This document shows positions 45,624-60,923 of a stretch of 64,000 nucleotides of DNA, piece by piece. The stretch's first letter is position 1. Every line of letters starts with the position of its first letter. Source of the DNA: Burkholderiales bacterium (GTDB lineage: Bacteria; Pseudomonadota; Gammaproteobacteria; Burkholderiales; Burkholderiaceae_C); the NCBI GenBank assembly GCA_016213325.1, contig JACRAY010000009.1, positions 248,001-312,000 on the forward strand. Direction: 5' to 3'. Under the pieces are notes generated by a model. That model saw only the letters and a list, made by a program, of their open reading frames with translations. It was not told the DNA's origin and did not search any database. The translations under genes were made by a program, and so were the position numbers.

Positions 45624-46130
45624 ATGGACAAGCTCGCCCGCAACTTCTACCGCCTGCTGCTGGCCGCCTCGTGCGTGGCCATGCTGGCCGCCTTCGCCTG
45701 CGTGGCGCTCGGCATCGCGGCGCGCATCGCCGGCTGGGACCTGCCCGGCCTCGATGCCTACGCAGGCTACGCGATTGCTGCGTCGCTGTTCCTGGCGCTG
45801 CCCGCGACGCTGCTGCACGGCGAGCACATCCGCGTGACGCTGCTGCTGGAGCGGCTGCCGCCCGGCTGGCGCGCGGCATTCGAATGGGCTTGCCTCCTGG
45901 CCGGCACTGCGCTGTCGCTGTACCTGGCGTGGGCGGCCGTGCGGCTGGCGTGGGTCTCGCATGCCACCCACGACGTGTCGCCCGCGGCCGACGCCACCCC
46001 ACTGTGGCTGCCGCAACTGGCCATGGTGCTCGGCTGCGCCGGGTTCGCAATCGCCTTCCTGCACGCGCTCGCCGCCCGCTGGCGCGGCGCCGACCTCGTC
46101 GCAGCCCCTGCGGCCTCGCATTCGGAGTGA
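45624..46130 (+). CDS. dctQ: TRAP transporter small permease DctQ, copy B
   Basis: A 168-residue four-segment protein with the DctQ-type loop TLLHGEHIRVTLLLERLPPG and the late stretch ATHDVSPAADATPLWLPQL, which resembles NDISTGNDATPLWIPQL of copy A. CGAGGAACCGCT precedes the ATG. It is followed by dctM, 2 bp after its stop. Confidence 0.92.
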   Translation: MDKLARNFYRLLLAASCVAMLAAFACVALGIAARIAGWDLPGLDAYAGYAIAASLFLALPATLLHGEHIRVTLLLERLPPGWRAAFEWACLLAGTALSLYLAWAAVRLAWVSHATHDVSPAADATPLWLPQLAMVLGCAGFAIAFLHALAARWRGADLVAAPAASHSE

Positions 46131-46132
46131 CC

Positions 46133-47431
46133 ATGGAAACGTTCGCCGCCATCGCGCTCATCGTCCTGCTTTTCGCCGTGCTGGGCTCCGGCCTCTGGAT
46201 CGGCCTGTCCCTGCTGGCCGTCGCACTCGTGGGCATGGAGTTCCTGGGCCAGCGGCCGATCGGCGATGCGATGGCGCTGACCATCTGGGGCTCGACGTCG
46301 AGCTGGACGCTCACCGCTCTGCCGCTCTTCCTGTGGATGGGCGAGATCCTGTTTCGCAGCAAGCTGTCGGACGACATGTTCAAGGGCCTGGCGCCCTGGC
46401 TCGACTGGGTGCCGGGACGGCTGCTGCACACCAACGTGGTCGGCTGCACGATCTTCGCCGCCATCTCGGGCTCGTCGGCGGCGACCTGCGCCACCATCGG
46501 CAAGATCACGCTGCCCGAGCTGCGCAAGCGCGGCTATCCCGAGCACATGGCCGTCGGCACCCTGGCCGGCGCCGGCACGCTGGGACTGCTCATCCCGCCG
46601 TCGATCATCATGATCGTGTACGGCGTGGCCTCCAACGTGTCGATCGCGAAGCTGTTCCTCGCGGGCGTGATCCCGGGCCTGATGCTGGCTGCGCTGTTCA
46701 GCGGCTATATCGTCGTGTGGGCGCTGCTCAACCGCGGGGCCATACCCGCAGCGGGAGCGTCGACCAGCCTGGCGCAGAAGCTGCATGCATCGCGCCACCT
46801 GATCCCCGTGGTCACGCTCATCGGGCTGGTGCTGGGCGGCATCTACAGCGGTATCGCCACGGCGACCGAAGCTGCTGCGCTCGGCGTCGCCGGCGCCCTG
46901 CTGCTGGCGCGCATCGAAGGCTCGCTCGACTTCGCGACCTTCCGTGCCGGGCTGGTGGCGGCCTGCCGGGTGTATTGCATGATCGGCCTGATCCTCGCGG
47001 GCGCCGCCTTCCTCACCCTGGCGATGGGTTTCATCGGCCTGCCCCGCCAGGTCGCCGAGGCCATCGGCTCGCTCGGGCTGGCGCCGTTCTGGCTGATGCT
47101 GCTGCTGGTGGCGTTCTTCATCGTGCTGGGCTGCTTTCTCGACGGCATCTCGATGGTGGTGCTCACGATCGCTGTGCTGCTGCCCACAGTGCAGGCGGCC
47201 GGGTTCGACCTGGTGTGGTTCGGCATCTTCATCGTGCTGGTCGTCGAGATGGCGCAGATCACGCCGCCGGTGGGCTTCAACCTGTTCGTGCTGCAGGGGC
47301 TGACCCGGCGCGAGGTGACGTGGATCGCGCGCACGGCGCTGCCCCTGTTCTTCCTGATGGCCGTCGCCATCCTGATCACCTGGTTCGCGCCCGACGTGGT
47401 CCTGTGGCTGCCGCGTCACATGAACGGCTGA
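46133..47431 (+). CDS. dctM: TRAP transporter large permease DctM, copy B
   Basis: A 432-residue permease very similar to the copy at 40961: GSSAATCATIGKITLPELR, GLLIPPSIIMIVYGVASNV, GCFLDGISMVVLTIAVLLP and AQITPPVGFNLFVLQGLTR are near-identical stretches. It works with DctQ copy B, and probably with the receptors on either side (44589 and 47456). Normal length, about 12 membrane segments. Confidence 0.94.
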   Translation: METFAAIALIVLLFAVLGSGLWIGLSLLAVALVGMEFLGQRPIGDAMALTIWGSTSSWTLTALPLFLWMGEILFRSKLSDDMFKGLAPWLDWVPGRLLHTNVVGCTIFAAISGSSAATCATIGKITLPELRKRGYPEHMAVGTLAGAGTLGLLIPPSIIMIVYGVASNVSIAKLFLAGVIPGLMLAALFSGYIVVWALLNRGAIPAAGASTSLAQKLHASRHLIPVVTLIGLVLGGIYSGIATATEAAALGVAGALLLARIEGSLDFATFRAGLVAACRVYCMIGLILAGAAFLTLAMGFIGLPRQVAEAIGSLGLAPFWLMLLLVAFFIVLGCFLDGISMVVLTIAVLLPTVQAAGFDLVWFGIFIVLVVEMAQITPPVGFNLFVLQGLTRREVTWIARTALPLFFLMAVAILITWFAPDVVLWLPRHMNG

Positions 47432-47455
47432 GCCGCACCTGTTTCCGGAGGTCCC

Positions 47456-48423
47456 ATGAAGATCCTGCTGATCGCGGCGCTGGCAGCCGCGGCGGGGCAG
47501 CCTTGCCTCGCACAATCCCTGCAATGGAGGCTGGCGACCGGCTACCGCGCCGAGTCCTTCCACACGCAGAACATCCTGCAGTTCGCCCGCGAGGTGGAAG
47601 CCGCCACGCAGGGACGCCTGAAGATCGAGGTGGCCGCCAACAACAGCCTGGTGAAGCTGGCCGAAATCCCGAAGGCCGTGGCTGCCGGCAAGGTGCAGGC
47701 GGGCGAGGCCATCATGTCCGGCATGGGCAAGGACCTGCCGATCGCCGGCGCCGACGGCGTGCCCTTCGTCGTCGGTTCCTACGAAGCCGTGCAGAAGCTG
47801 TGGCAGCTGCAACGCCCGGGCATCGAACGCGAGTTCGCCAAACAGGGGCTGAAGCCGCTGTACGCCGTGCCGTGGCCGCCGCAAGGGCTGTACACCAACA
47901 AGCCGATCCGTGAGGCGCGCGACCTGGCCGGGCTGAAGATGCGCACGTACAACCCGACGACCGTGCGCATCGCCGAACTGGTGGGCGCGCAGCCGGTCGA
48001 CGTGCCCATGGTGCAGGTCGGCCAGGCACTGGCCGAAGGCCGCATGGACGCCATGATCACCTCGGCCGTGACCGGGGTGGAAAACAAGGTCTGGGGAGGC
48101 CTGAAGCATTACTATGAGCTCAATGCCTGGTTCCCGAAGAACATCGTGTTCGTGAACGCCCGCGCCTTCGCCGACCTGCCGCCCGGCGTGCAGCAGGCGG
48201 TGCTGCGCGGGGCGGCCGACGCCGAGAAGCGCGGCTTTGCGGCCAGCCGCGAGGCGGCGACCAATGCCACCGGGGAACTGCGCCGCAACGGCATGAAAGT
48301 CGAGCCCATGCCCTTCGAGCTGGCCCGCGACCTGAGGCGGCTGGGCGAAAGGTTCTCGCGCGAATGGGTCGCGAGCGTCGGCCATGCCGCCAACGACATC
48401 TTCATTCCTTTCTACGATTTGCG

Positions 48424-48427
<4 letters not shown>
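47456..48427 (+). CDS. TRAP substrate-binding protein, DctP6/DctP7-like (putative pyroglutamate receptor) C
   Basis: A 323-residue periplasmic receptor with a Sec signal ([20 protein letters not shown]). [39 protein letters not shown] and [21 protein letters not shown] place it with the other two receptors. It is more divergent from them. CGGAGGTCCC precedes the ATG. Its stop overlaps the 5-oxoprolinase ATG (ATGA), a direct translational tie between uptake and the enzyme. Confidence 0.9.
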
Positions 48428-52010
<3,583 letters not shown>

Positions 52011-52023
<13 letters not shown>

Positions 52024-52283
52024 GCGGCGCCATTGACGCGCAGGCCTTCGGCCGACAGGCGCGCGGCGCGCGAGGTTCCCATGCCTTTCACGCGCGCGAG
52101 CAGGTCGGCCCAGTCCCTGAAGGGCGCCTTGCTGCGCTCTTCGAGGATGGCCCGCGTCGTCGGGGGCCCGATGCCCTTCACGCCGTCGAGTTGCGCTTCG
52201 GTGGCCTTGTTCACGTCCACGTCGGCCGCGAAGGCGAGGGTTGCGCAGAGCAGGGCGGCCAGCGCCAGGATGTTCTTCAGCAT
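52011..52283 (-). CDS. Small secreted helix-hairpin-helix protein, ComEA-like
   Basis: A 90-residue protein with a Sec signal ([20 protein letters not shown]) and one HhH DNA-binding unit ([20 protein letters not shown], then [19 protein letters not shown]). ComEA-type proteins bind incoming DNA in the periplasm during transformation. A single short HhH protein like this is common in Burkholderiales, often with unproven function. The 3' end overlaps the 5-oxoprolinase end by 13 bp, convergent. Confidence 0.85.
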
Positions 52284-52321
52284 GCTCCCTTCAACGCCGG
52301 GAGCGGGCGCGCGTTGACGGC

Positions 52322-53317
52322 TCAGTCGCGCGTGGCCAGCGCCGCCATGTACTTCGTGACGCCGGTCGTGACGTCGGCGAATTCGTGGTCGCAGCCCGCC
52401 GCGCGCAGCGCCGACAGGTCGGCCAGCGTGTAGCACTGGTACTTGCCGCGCAGCGCCTCGGGGAAGGGGATGTATTCGATGAGGCCCTTGGCGGCGGCAG
52501 TGGCCGTAGCCAGGCCGCTCTCGCTGCCCAGCGCGTTGACCACCGCCGTCGCGACGTCGTTGAAGGGTTGCGCGCGGCCGGTGCCCAGGTTGAAGATGCC
52601 GGATTTCCCGGGGTGGTCGAAGAACCAGAAGTTGACCGCCACCACGTCATCCACGTGGATGAAGTCGCGCTTCTGCTCGCCCGGGCCGTAGCCGCCGTAC
52701 TCGCCGAACAGCTTGACCTTGCCGGCCGCTTCGAACTGGTTGAACTGGTGGAAGGCCACGCTGGCCATGCGGCCCTTGTGCTGCTCGCGCGGGCCGTACA
52801 CGTTGAAGTAGCGGAAGCCCGCCACCTGCCTCTTGTTGCGCTTGAAGTCCTTGCCGCATTCGCGGCGCATGCGCTGGTCGAACAGCAGCTTGGAGTAGCC
52901 GTAGACGTTGAGCGGGCGCTCGAACTCGGGGGTTTCGCGAAAGCTGTCGGAGCCGCCGTACACCGCGGCGGACGACGCGTACAGCAGGCGCGTGCCGCGC
53001 TGCTGGCAGGCTTCGAACAGCGCGCACGACACGCCGTAGTTGTTGTCCATCATGTACTTGCCGTCGGACTCCATCGTGTCGCTGCAGGCGCCTTCGTGGA
53101 ACACGGCCTCGACCTTGCCGAACGCCCCGTCGGCGAATGCGCCGTAGAACTCGTCGGCGTCGACGTAGTCCTCGATCTGCAGGTCCGCCAGGTTGCGGAA
53201 CTTGTCGCCCTGCGTCAGGTCGTCGACCGCGATGACGTTGTCGATGCCCCTCGCGTTGAGGCCCTTGACGATGTTGGATCCGATGAAGCCCGCGGCTCCG
53301 GTGACGACTACTCGCAT
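52322..53317 (-). CDS. hldD: ADP-L-glycero-D-manno-heptose 6-epimerase
   Basis: A 331-residue short-chain dehydrogenase-type epimerase making the ADP-heptose used in the lipopolysaccharide core. The NADP-binding motif is [19 protein letters not shown]. The active site has SSAAVYGG and the YGYSK Tyr/Lys pair. [19 protein letters not shown] is family-typical. ATG 53317 directly precedes [10 protein letters not shown]. An upstream in-frame extension runs through the palindromic repeat and is rejected. Confidence 0.95.
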   Translation of the reverse strand: MRVVVTGAAGFIGSNIVKGLNARGIDNVIAVDDLTQGDKFRNLADLQIEDYVDADEFYGAFADGAFGKVEAVFHEGACSDTMESDGKYMMDNNYGVSCALFEACQQRGTRLLYASSAAVYGGSDSFRETPEFERPLNVYGYSKLLFDQRMRRECGKDFKRNKRQVAGFRYFNVYGPREQHKGRMASVAFHQFNQFEAAGKVKLFGEYGGYGPGEQKRDFIHVDDVVAVNFWFFDHPGKSGIFNLGTGRAQPFNDVATAVVNALGSESGLATATAAAKGLIEYIPFPEALRGKYQCYTLADLSALRAAGCDHEFADVTTGVTKYMAALATRD

Positions 53318-53337
53318 CTCGACTCTCGAAAAGAATG

Positions 53338-53437
53338 GAACGCAGAAGACGCAGAAACTACGCAGAAGGCGCAGAAGAAACTTCCAATTTGGATCTTCTT
53401 CTGCGCCTTCTGCGCAACTTCTGCGTCTTCTGCGTTC
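53338..53437. repeat. Long near-perfect palindrome built of GCAGAAG-type units
   Basis: Arms of 42 bp at 53338-53379 and 53396-53437 match in 39 positions, the three mismatches clustered in the middle, around a 16-nt loop (ACTTCCAATTTGGATC). Each arm is made of repeated GCAGAAG units separated by AC, AACTAC or GC. It fills the gap between hldE1 and hldD. It looks like a non-coding dispersed element able to form a large RNA hairpin. Confidence 0.85.
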
Positions 53438-53450
53438 AAGGCCATGGAGT

Positions 53451-54380
53451 TCATCCGAACAACTCCGCGTAAGACACCGTAGCCGTCCCGAACTTGCCCA
53501 CCACGATCCCCCCCGCCTTGTTGGCAATGGGCATCGCGTCGCGCAGGCCCAGGCCCGCGGCGACCATGGCGGCCATGGTGGCGATGACGGTGTCGCCGGC
53601 GCCGGTGACGTCGAACACCTCGCGGGCCTGGGCGCTCACGTGCAGGTCGCCGTCGGCGTCGAAAAGGGTCATGCCTTCCTCGCTGCGCGTGACCAGCAGC
53701 GCGCCCAGCGCGAGCGACTCGCGCAGGTTCTGCGCCTTGGTGCGCAGCTCTTCCTCGCTGCTCCAGCGCCCCACCACGTCCTGCAGTTCGGCGCGGTTGG
53801 GCGTGATCAAGGTGGCGCCGCGATAGCGCGAATAGTCGTGGCCCTTCGGGTCCACCAGCACCGGCGTGCCACGCGAGCGGGCGCTTTCGATCATGGCGGG
53901 GATGTGCGCGAGCCCGCCCTTGCCGTAGTCGGAGAACAGCACAGCCTGGTGCTGCGGCGCCAGCACCTCGAAGGTCTCGGTCTGCAGGCCCAGCACCTCG
54001 TGGTCGGGCTCGTTCTCGAAATCCATGCGCAGCAACTGCTGCTGGCGGCCGATCACGCGCAGCTTCACGGTGGTGCGCAGCCCCGGGTCGCGCTTCAGGT
54101 GCGCGGCAATGCCGGTCTGCTTCAGCAGCGCTTCCAGCCGGTGGCCGGGCTCGTCGTCGCCCACCACGCCCAGGAAGCTCGCCTGCGCACCCAGCGTCAC
54201 CACGTTGTAGGCCACGTTGGCAGCGGCGCCGATGCGCTCCTCCTCGCGCGACACCTTCACCACGGGCACCGGTGCCTCGGGCGAGATGCGTTCCACGGCG
54301 CCGTGCCAGTAGCGGTCGAGCATCGCATCGCCCACCACCAGCACGCGCGCCTTCGCCAGTTGTTCCCTGCTCGGTTTCAT
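53451..54380 (-). CDS. hldE: D-glycero-beta-D-manno-heptose-7-phosphate kinase (RfaE domain I)
   Basis: A 309-residue PfkB/ribokinase-family sugar kinase. The N-terminal sugar site is [20 protein letters not shown] and the catalytic stretch [20 protein letters not shown]. It phosphorylates heptose 7-phosphate for ADP-heptose synthesis. It corresponds only to the kinase half of E. coli HldE; the nucleotidyltransferase half must be a separate gene elsewhere, as is usual in beta-proteobacteria. The ATG overlaps the lapB stop (ATGA). Confidence 0.93.
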   Translation of the reverse strand: MKPSREQLAKARVLVVGDAMLDRYWHGAVERISPEAPVPVVKVSREEERIGAAANVAYNVVTLGAQASFLGVVGDDEPGHRLEALLKQTGIAAHLKRDPGLRTTVKLRVIGRQQQLLRMDFENEPDHEVLGLQTETFEVLAPQHQAVLFSDYGKGGLAHIPAMIESARSRGTPVLVDPKGHDYSRYRGATLITPNRAELQDVVGRWSSEEELRTKAQNLRESLALGALLVTRSEEGMTLFDADGDLHVSAQAREVFDVTGAGDTVIATMAAMVAAGLGLRDAMPIANKAGGIVVGKFGTATVSYAELFG

Positions 54381-55510
54381 AGTTCCTCGACCCTGCGCGC
54401 GGGGTAGCTGTCCCACGCCTGGCAGCCGGGACATTGCCAGAAGTGCTGCTTGGTCTCGAAGCCGCACGCCGCGCAGCGGTAGCGCGCGAGCGGCTTGGCG
54501 GCATGCTCCAGCGCCCGCTGCACGTCCGGATGGTACTGCTCGGCTTCCAGTTTCTCGGCGGCCAGCCAGCGCGACGCCGCCACCAGCGAGGGTTCGCGCC
54601 GCAGGTGCTTCGCATACCAGTTGTGGGCCGTCGCGGGGTCGGGGTCGAGCGCCACGATGCCGTCCAGCACGTCGATGGAAGGCGACAGCTCGTAGCTGTC
54701 GCGCAGGATCGCCAGCGCTTCGGCCTGGTGGCTGCTGGCCTTGGCCACTTCGGTGAGCAGCTTCGCGATCAGCGGGATCGAAGGCGGCGCCGACTGCGCC
54801 AGTCCCGACAGAAGTTCGAAGGCGCCTGCGTTGTCGCCCGCGCGCCGCCGCAACGCCGCCAGGTCCATGGCGGCGCGGGGCGCTGCCGGCGCCATGCGCA
54901 TGGCTTCGCGCAGCAGCAACTCGGCTTCGGCCGTGGCCGCCGTGGCGGCCAGTTCGCACAGGTAATGGGCGCGCCGCCCGCTGAAGTTGCCCTGGCCCGA
55001 GGCCTCGAGCTTTTCGGCGATCTCGGCGGCCTGCACCCAGTCGCGCGAGCGCTCGTAGATGGCCAGCAAAGCCAGCAGCGCCTGGCTCTCGTAGGCCGTC
55101 TTTTCCAGCTTGCGCAGGGCCTCCTCGGCGCGGTCCAGCAGGCCGGCCTTCAGGAAGTCGAGCGCCAGCGCATGCTGGGCGCGGTGCCGCTCGGCGCGGC
55201 TCAGGTCGCCGCGCGACAGCAGGTGTTCGTGCACGCGCACCGCGCGTTCGTACTCACCACGGCGGCGGAACAGGTTGCCCAGCGCGAAGTGCAGCTCGGA
55301 AGTGTCGGGGTCGTTCTGCACGGCCTCGATGAAGGCGTCGATGGCCTGGTCCTGCTGTTCGTTCAGCAGGAAGTTCAGGCCACGGAAGTAGGCCTTGGGT
55401 GCCTGCCGGTTCTCGATGCGCAACTGCCGCAGGTCGAGCCGCGACGCCACCCAGCCGAGCACGAAGGCGATCGGCAGGCCCCACAGGAGCCAACCCAGGT
55501 CAAAGTCCAT
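54377..55510 (-). CDS. lapB: Lipopolysaccharide assembly protein LapB
   Basis: A 377-residue inner-membrane TPR protein. It has an N-terminal membrane helix (LGWLLWGLPIAFVLGWVAS), TPR repeats (YFRGLNFLLNEQQDQAIDAF onward) and a C-terminal rubredoxin-like zinc knuckle (YRCAACGFETKQ, CPGCQAWDSYP). LapB (YciM) controls LpxC turnover and couples lipopolysaccharide synthesis to export. It overlaps lapA by 11 bp. Confidence 0.95.
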   Translation of the reverse strand: MDFDLGWLLWGLPIAFVLGWVASRLDLRQLRIENRQAPKAYFRGLNFLLNEQQDQAIDAFIEAVQNDPDTSELHFALGNLFRRRGEYERAVRVHEHLLSRGDLSRAERHRAQHALALDFLKAGLLDRAEEALRKLEKTAYESQALLALLAIYERSRDWVQAAEIAEKLEASGQGNFSGRRAHYLCELAATAATAEAELLLREAMRMAPAAPRAAMDLAALRRRAGDNAGAFELLSGLAQSAPPSIPLIAKLLTEVAKASSHQAEALAILRDSYELSPSIDVLDGIVALDPDPATAHNWYAKHLRREPSLVAASRWLAAEKLEAEQYHPDVQRALEHAAKPLARYRCAACGFETKQHFWQCPGCQAWDSYPARRVEEL

Positions 55511-55784
55511 GCCGCGGGCTGCCGGGAGGGCCGGCCAGGGTGCTCGGGCTGTCGTGCTGGGCGGCCTTGCGTGAGCGCTGGCGGTGCCGCCACCAGCGCG
55601 GCACCATGCCCAGCGCGCCGACCATCAGGCCGGCGGCAAATGCCGCCAGCACCACCAGCACCATGGGTGCGCGCCACGAGGTCCCGAAGAAGAAGTGGAC
55701 GGTCACGTCCTGCTGGTTGTTCAGCGCGAACGCGAACAGGGTGAAAAAAATGGCTGCCTTGAGCAGCCATGCGAGGTATTTCAT
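55500..55784 (-). CDS. lapA: LapA-domain membrane protein
   Basis: A 94-residue protein with two hydrophobic helices ([20 protein letters not shown] and [20 protein letters not shown]) and the LapA signature [14 protein letters not shown]. The tail is basic and hydrophilic. It is a usual partner of LapB. Its ATG overlaps the ihfB stop (ATGA), giving an ihfB-lapA-lapB-hldE chain. Confidence 0.93.
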   Translation of the reverse strand: MKYLAWLLKAAIFFTLFAFALNNQQDVTVHFFFGTSWRAPMVLVVLAAFAAGLMVGALGMVPRWWRHRQRSRKAAQHDSPSTLAGPPGSPRHGL

Positions 55785-56089
55785 CGCGCCCCGGCATCCA
55801 TCTCCGCCGTCCGCTGGTCCACCGCTTCCCGCAGGGCCTTGCCCGGCTTGAAGTGGGGGACCCGCTTTTCGGGGATCTGGACGCTTTCGCCCGAGCGCGG
55901 GTTGCGCCCCACGCGCGGCGGGCGCCGGTTGATCGAGAAGCTGCCGAAGCCGCGGATTTCGATGCGGTGCCCGCGCACCAGCGCTTCGCTCATCGCGTCA
56001 AGGATGGTCTTGACGGCGTATTCGGCGTCGCGGTGCGTGAGCTGGCTGAAACGGCTGGCCAGTTCTTCGACGAGATCGCTGCGTGTCAT
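55781..56089 (-). CDS. ihfB: Integration host factor subunit beta
   Basis: A 102-residue HU/IHF-family DNA-bending protein. [17 protein letters not shown] starts the helical body, and the arm region [20 protein letters not shown] is followed by RNPRSGESV and [13 protein letters not shown]. It pairs with IhfA. It lies 127 bp downstream of rpsA, as in many proteobacteria, with a repeat element between. Confidence 0.96.
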   Translation of the reverse strand: MTRSDLVEELASRFSQLTHRDAEYAVKTILDAMSEALVRGHRIEIRGFGSFSINRRPPRVGRNPRSGESVQIPEKRVPHFKPGKALREAVDQRTAEMDAGAR

Positions 56090-56103
56090 GGCATTTTGGG
56101 CGT

Positions 56104-56204
56104 GTCACCCCGGGGGGAGCTTGCCCCGGACCTGATCCGGGGACCCGGGGTCCATGCAGCGCCAGTGTGGACGTTGCATGGATTGCGGGTCAAGCCCGCA
56201 ATGA
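56104..56204. repeat. Compound REP-like element of three hairpins between rpsA and ihfB
   Basis: Three perfect inverted repeats follow one another: CCCCGGA/TCCGGGG (56124-56142, loop CCTGA), TCCATGCA/TGCATGGA (56151-56182, 16-nt loop) and ATTGCGGG/CCCGCAAT (56182-56202, loop TCAAG). The GGGTCAAGCCCGCAATGA string is one I recall from dispersed repeats in other proteobacteria. It could also terminate or stabilise the rpsA mRNA. Confidence 0.6.
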
Positions 56205-56216
56205 CAAGCCGTTGCG

Positions 56217-57905
<1,689 letters not shown>

Positions 57906-58030
57906 GGGTACTTGGCTTTGTGTCCCTTGCGGGGCACGGGTTAGGTTGTTGATCCACAAGGCCGGTGCGCTGGCGCGCGAGGGGAGCCGGGTGGGCCACG
58001 CGAGGCCGCAAGGCCTCGCTTTACTGCTTC
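57906..58030 (-). promoter_or_regulatory. rpsA leader with a strong GC hairpin
   Basis: A 125-nt region between the cmk stop and rpsA. At 58000-58019, GCGAGGCC and GGCCTCGC form a perfect 8-bp stem around a 4-nt loop. On the minus strand no T-run follows, so it is unlikely to stop transcription into rpsA. S1 is known to autoregulate through a folded leader, which this could be. RNA processing is another option. Confidence 0.45.
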
Positions 58031-60019
58031 TTACATCGGGAAGCGCTGCTTCCCTGCCCACCATTCGAGCACCTGGGCGACCGACTCTTCGACGGCCTGG
58101 CCCGAGTTGTCCAGCAGGAGGGCATCGACGGCCGGCTTGAGAGGTGCGACGCTGCGGTTCATGTCCCGCGCATCGCGCGCTTCCAGGTCGGCACGAAGAA
58201 CGTCGATTGTAGTTGAAATTCCTTTTGAAATCAACTGCTTATGGCGCCGCTCGGCACGCTGCGCGGCGCTGGCCGTCAGGTACACCTTCAGCCGCGCGTC
58301 CGGGAAGATCACGGTGCCCATGTCGCGCCCGTCGGCCACCAGCCCCGGCAGGCGGCGGAAGCCCTGCTGCAGGGCGACCAGCGCCGTGCGCACGGCGGGC
58401 AGGGCCGACACGCGCGAAGCGTTCATGCCGGCCTGCTCGGTGCGGATCGCCTCGGTAAAGTCGTCCGCGCCGACCAGCACGCGAGCGCCGGCAAACCGCA
58501 CCGGCAGGGACTCGGCCATCTTCGCGATGGTGTGCTCGTGCGCCACGTCGAGCGACAGCCCCGCACGGGTGGCCGCCTCGCCGACGATGCGGTAGAGCGC
58601 GCCCGAGTCGAGGTAGTGGTAGCCCAGCCGCTGGGCGACTTCGGAGGCCAGCGTGCCCTTGCCCGAAGCGGTGGGGCCGTCGACGCAGATCACCGGGATG
58701 TGCGTGCGATCGGTGGCGGCCACCGAGAACAGCGCCTCGAAGTAGTCCGGGAAGGTCTTGGCCACGCACTTCGGGTCGAGGATGCGCACCGGCACGCCGT
58801 CGGCGTTGAAAGCGGCCAGCGAGAAGCACATGGCCACGCGATGGTCGTCGTAGGTGTGGATGGCCGCGGGCTTCCAGCCGGCGGGCGGCGCCACGCGGAT
58901 GAAGTCGGGGCCTTCGTCGACCACGGCGCCCAGCTTGCGCAGCTCGGCGGCCATGGCCGCGATACGGTCGGTTTCTTTCACGCGCCAGCTCGCGATGTTG
59001 CTGAGCGTGGTGGGGCCGTCGGCATACAGCGCCATCACCGCCAGCGTCATGGCGGCGTCCGGGATGTGGTTGCAGTCGAGGGCTATCGCCTTCAGCGGCC
59101 AGGCGCCGCGCGAAACCTCCAGCCAGTTGGGGCCGCTGGCGACCCGGGCGCCCATCGCCGTAGCCGCCTCGACGAAGCGGATGTCGCCCTGGATCGACGC
59201 CGCGCCCACGCCTTCGATGCGCACGGGTTGTCCGGTCGCCGCGATGGCGCCCAGCGCCACGAAGTAGCTGGCCGACGAGGCGTCGGCCTCCACCCAGACC
59301 TCGCCCGGCGTGCGATACGTGCTGCCGGCCGGGATGGTGAAGCGCTCCCAGCCGTCGCGCACGACGGCGATGCCGAACTGGCGCAGCAGGTTCAGCGTGA
59401 TCTCGATGTAGGGCCGCGAGATCAGCTCGCCCACCACTTCGACCACCACGTCCTGCCTGGCCACCAGCGGCAGCGCCATCAGCAGGGCCGTGAGGAACTG
59501 GCTGGACACGTCGCCGCGCACGCGGATCGGCTGGCCGAGTTGCAGCGGACCCGGCGGGTGCACCTTGAGCGGCGGGTAGCCCTTTTTGCCCAGGTAGTCG
59601 ATGCGGCAGCCGAGCTGGCGCAGCGCGTCGACCAGGTCGCCGATGGGCCGCTCGTGCATGCGCGCCACGCCGCTCAGCTCGAACTCGCCGCCGGCCAGCG
59701 CCAGGGCGGCGGCCAGCGGCCGCATCGCGGTGCCCGCATTGCCGAGGAAGAGGCGCGCATGGTTGGCCGGCCCGCGCCCGCCGAAACCCGTCACTTCGAG
59801 CACCGGTCCCTGGTGGACGACGCTGCAGCCCAGTGCGCGCAACGCGTCGAGCATCACGCGGGTGTCGTCGGAATCCAGCAGGTCGTGCACGCGCGTGGTG
59901 CCGTGCGACAGCGCGGCCAGCAGCAGCACGCGGTTGGAAATGCTCTTGGAGCCGGGCAGCACCACGGTGCCCCCTGCGGACTCGAGCGGCGGGATGTCCA
60001 GGTAGCTCGTGTCGAACAT
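58031..60019 (-). CDS. aroA-cmk: Bifunctional EPSP synthase / cytidylate kinase (AroA-Cmk fusion)
   Basis: A 662-residue fusion. Residues 1 to about 440 are EPSP synthase ([47 protein letters not shown]), which joins PEP to shikimate 3-phosphate. From residue 443 it is CMP kinase ([35 protein letters not shown]), phosphorylating CMP and dCMP. No stop or linker separates them. In most bacteria these are two adjacent genes; the fusion is known in Comamonadaceae-type genomes. It follows tyrA by 4 bp. Confidence 0.95.
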   Translation of the reverse strand: MFDTSYLDIPPLESAGGTVVLPGSKSISNRVLLLAALSHGTTRVHDLLDSDDTRVMLDALRALGCSVVHQGPVLEVTGFGGRGPANHARLFLGNAGTAMRPLAAALALAGGEFELSGVARMHERPIGDLVDALRQLGCRIDYLGKKGYPPLKVHPPGPLQLGQPIRVRGDVSSQFLTALLMALPLVARQDVVVEVVGELISRPYIEITLNLLRQFGIAVVRDGWERFTIPAGSTYRTPGEVWVEADASSASYFVALGAIAATGQPVRIEGVGAASIQGDIRFVEAATAMGARVASGPNWLEVSRGAWPLKAIALDCNHIPDAAMTLAVMALYADGPTTLSNIASWRVKETDRIAAMAAELRKLGAVVDEGPDFIRVAPPAGWKPAAIHTYDDHRVAMCFSLAAFNADGVPVRILDPKCVAKTFPDYFEALFSVAATDRTHIPVICVDGPTASGKGTLASEVAQRLGYHYLDSGALYRIVGEAATRAGLSLDVAHEHTIAKMAESLPVRFAGARVLVGADDFTEAIRTEQAGMNASRVSALPAVRTALVALQQGFRRLPGLVADGRDMGTVIFPDARLKVYLTASAAQRAERRHKQLISKGISTTIDVLRADLEARDARDMNRSVAPLKPAVDALLLDNSGQAVEESVAQVLEWWAGKQRFPM

Positions 60020-60023
60020 GGCC

Positions 60024-60923
60024 CTACTTCTTGCCGTGGCTGCCCTGCGGCCCGTGGCTGCCCTGCCGCCAGTGTGCGCGCGCGGCACTGGCCTGCTTGA
60101 TGAGGTCCTCGATCACCTCCGGGTCGCCCGTGTGCATGGCCTGTTCCAGGTCCTGCACGCTGGCCTGGAAGTGCCTGAGCTGCTCCAGCACCTCGTGCCG
60201 GTTGGACAGCAGGATGTCGCGCCACACCTTGGGGTCGCTCGCGGCGATGCGCGTGAAGTCGCGAAAGCCCGGCCCCGCCAGCGACAGGAATTCCTTGCCG
60301 TCACCCTGCGAAGTGATGCCGTTCATGAGCGCAAAGGCCAGCAGGTGCGGCAGGTGGCTGACCGCCGCGAAAGCCGCGTCGTGCGCCTGCGGCGTCATGC
60401 GCACCACCTTGCCGCCGATCGCCGCCCAGGTTTGCGCCGCGCGCTCGACGTGGGCCGGGTCGGTGCGGTCGACCGGGGTGAGGATGACCTTCTGGCCGGT
60501 GTACAGGTCGGGGTCGGCGTGTTCGACGCCGGCCGTTTCCTTGCCGGCGATGGGGTGGCAGGGCACGAAGCTCGAAACCTGGTCGCGCAGCACGCGGCGC
60601 GCCGCTTCCACCACGTCGTGCTTGGTGGAGCCCACGTCCATGATGAGCACGTTGCCGGTGACCAGGTGGCGGATCGCCTTGAAGGTGGCTTCGGTGGCGG
60701 CCACCGGCACGGCGACCAGCACCACGTCCGCACCCGACACGGCCAGCAGGGCGGACGGCGCCTCGACGTCGATCACGCCCATCTGGCGCGCGCGTTCGGT
60801 GGTGGAGGGCGACTTGCTGTAGCCGACCACGCGCTTCACCAGCCCGGCCCGGCGCAATGCCAGCGCGAACGAGCCGCCCATGAGTCCGCAGCCGATCAGG
60901 CCGAGCTGTTCGAACTGCATCAT
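60024..60923 (-). CDS. tyrA: Prephenate dehydrogenase
   Basis: A 299-residue NAD(P)-dependent enzyme converting prephenate to 4-hydroxyphenylpyruvate for tyrosine. The nucleotide-binding motif is [20 protein letters not shown]. The active-site stretch is [19 protein letters not shown], and [19 protein letters not shown] is also typical. Two consecutive ATGs (60923 and 60920) are possible. The first overlaps the pheA stop as ATGA. The C-terminus has a short repetitive [12 protein letters not shown] tail. Confidence 0.93.
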   Translation of the reverse strand: MMQFEQLGLIGCGLMGGSFALALRRAGLVKRVVGYSKSPSTTERARQMGVIDVEAPSALLAVSGADVVLVAVPVAATEATFKAIRHLVTGNVLIMDVGSTKHDVVEAARRVLRDQVSSFVPCHPIAGKETAGVEHADPDLYTGQKVILTPVDRTDPAHVERAAQTWAAIGGKVVRMTPQAHDAAFAAVSHLPHLLAFALMNGITSQGDGKEFLSLAGPGFRDFTRIAASDPKVWRDILLSNRHEVLEQLRHFQASVQDLEQAMHTGDPEVIEDLIKQASAARAHWRQGSHGPQGSHGKK

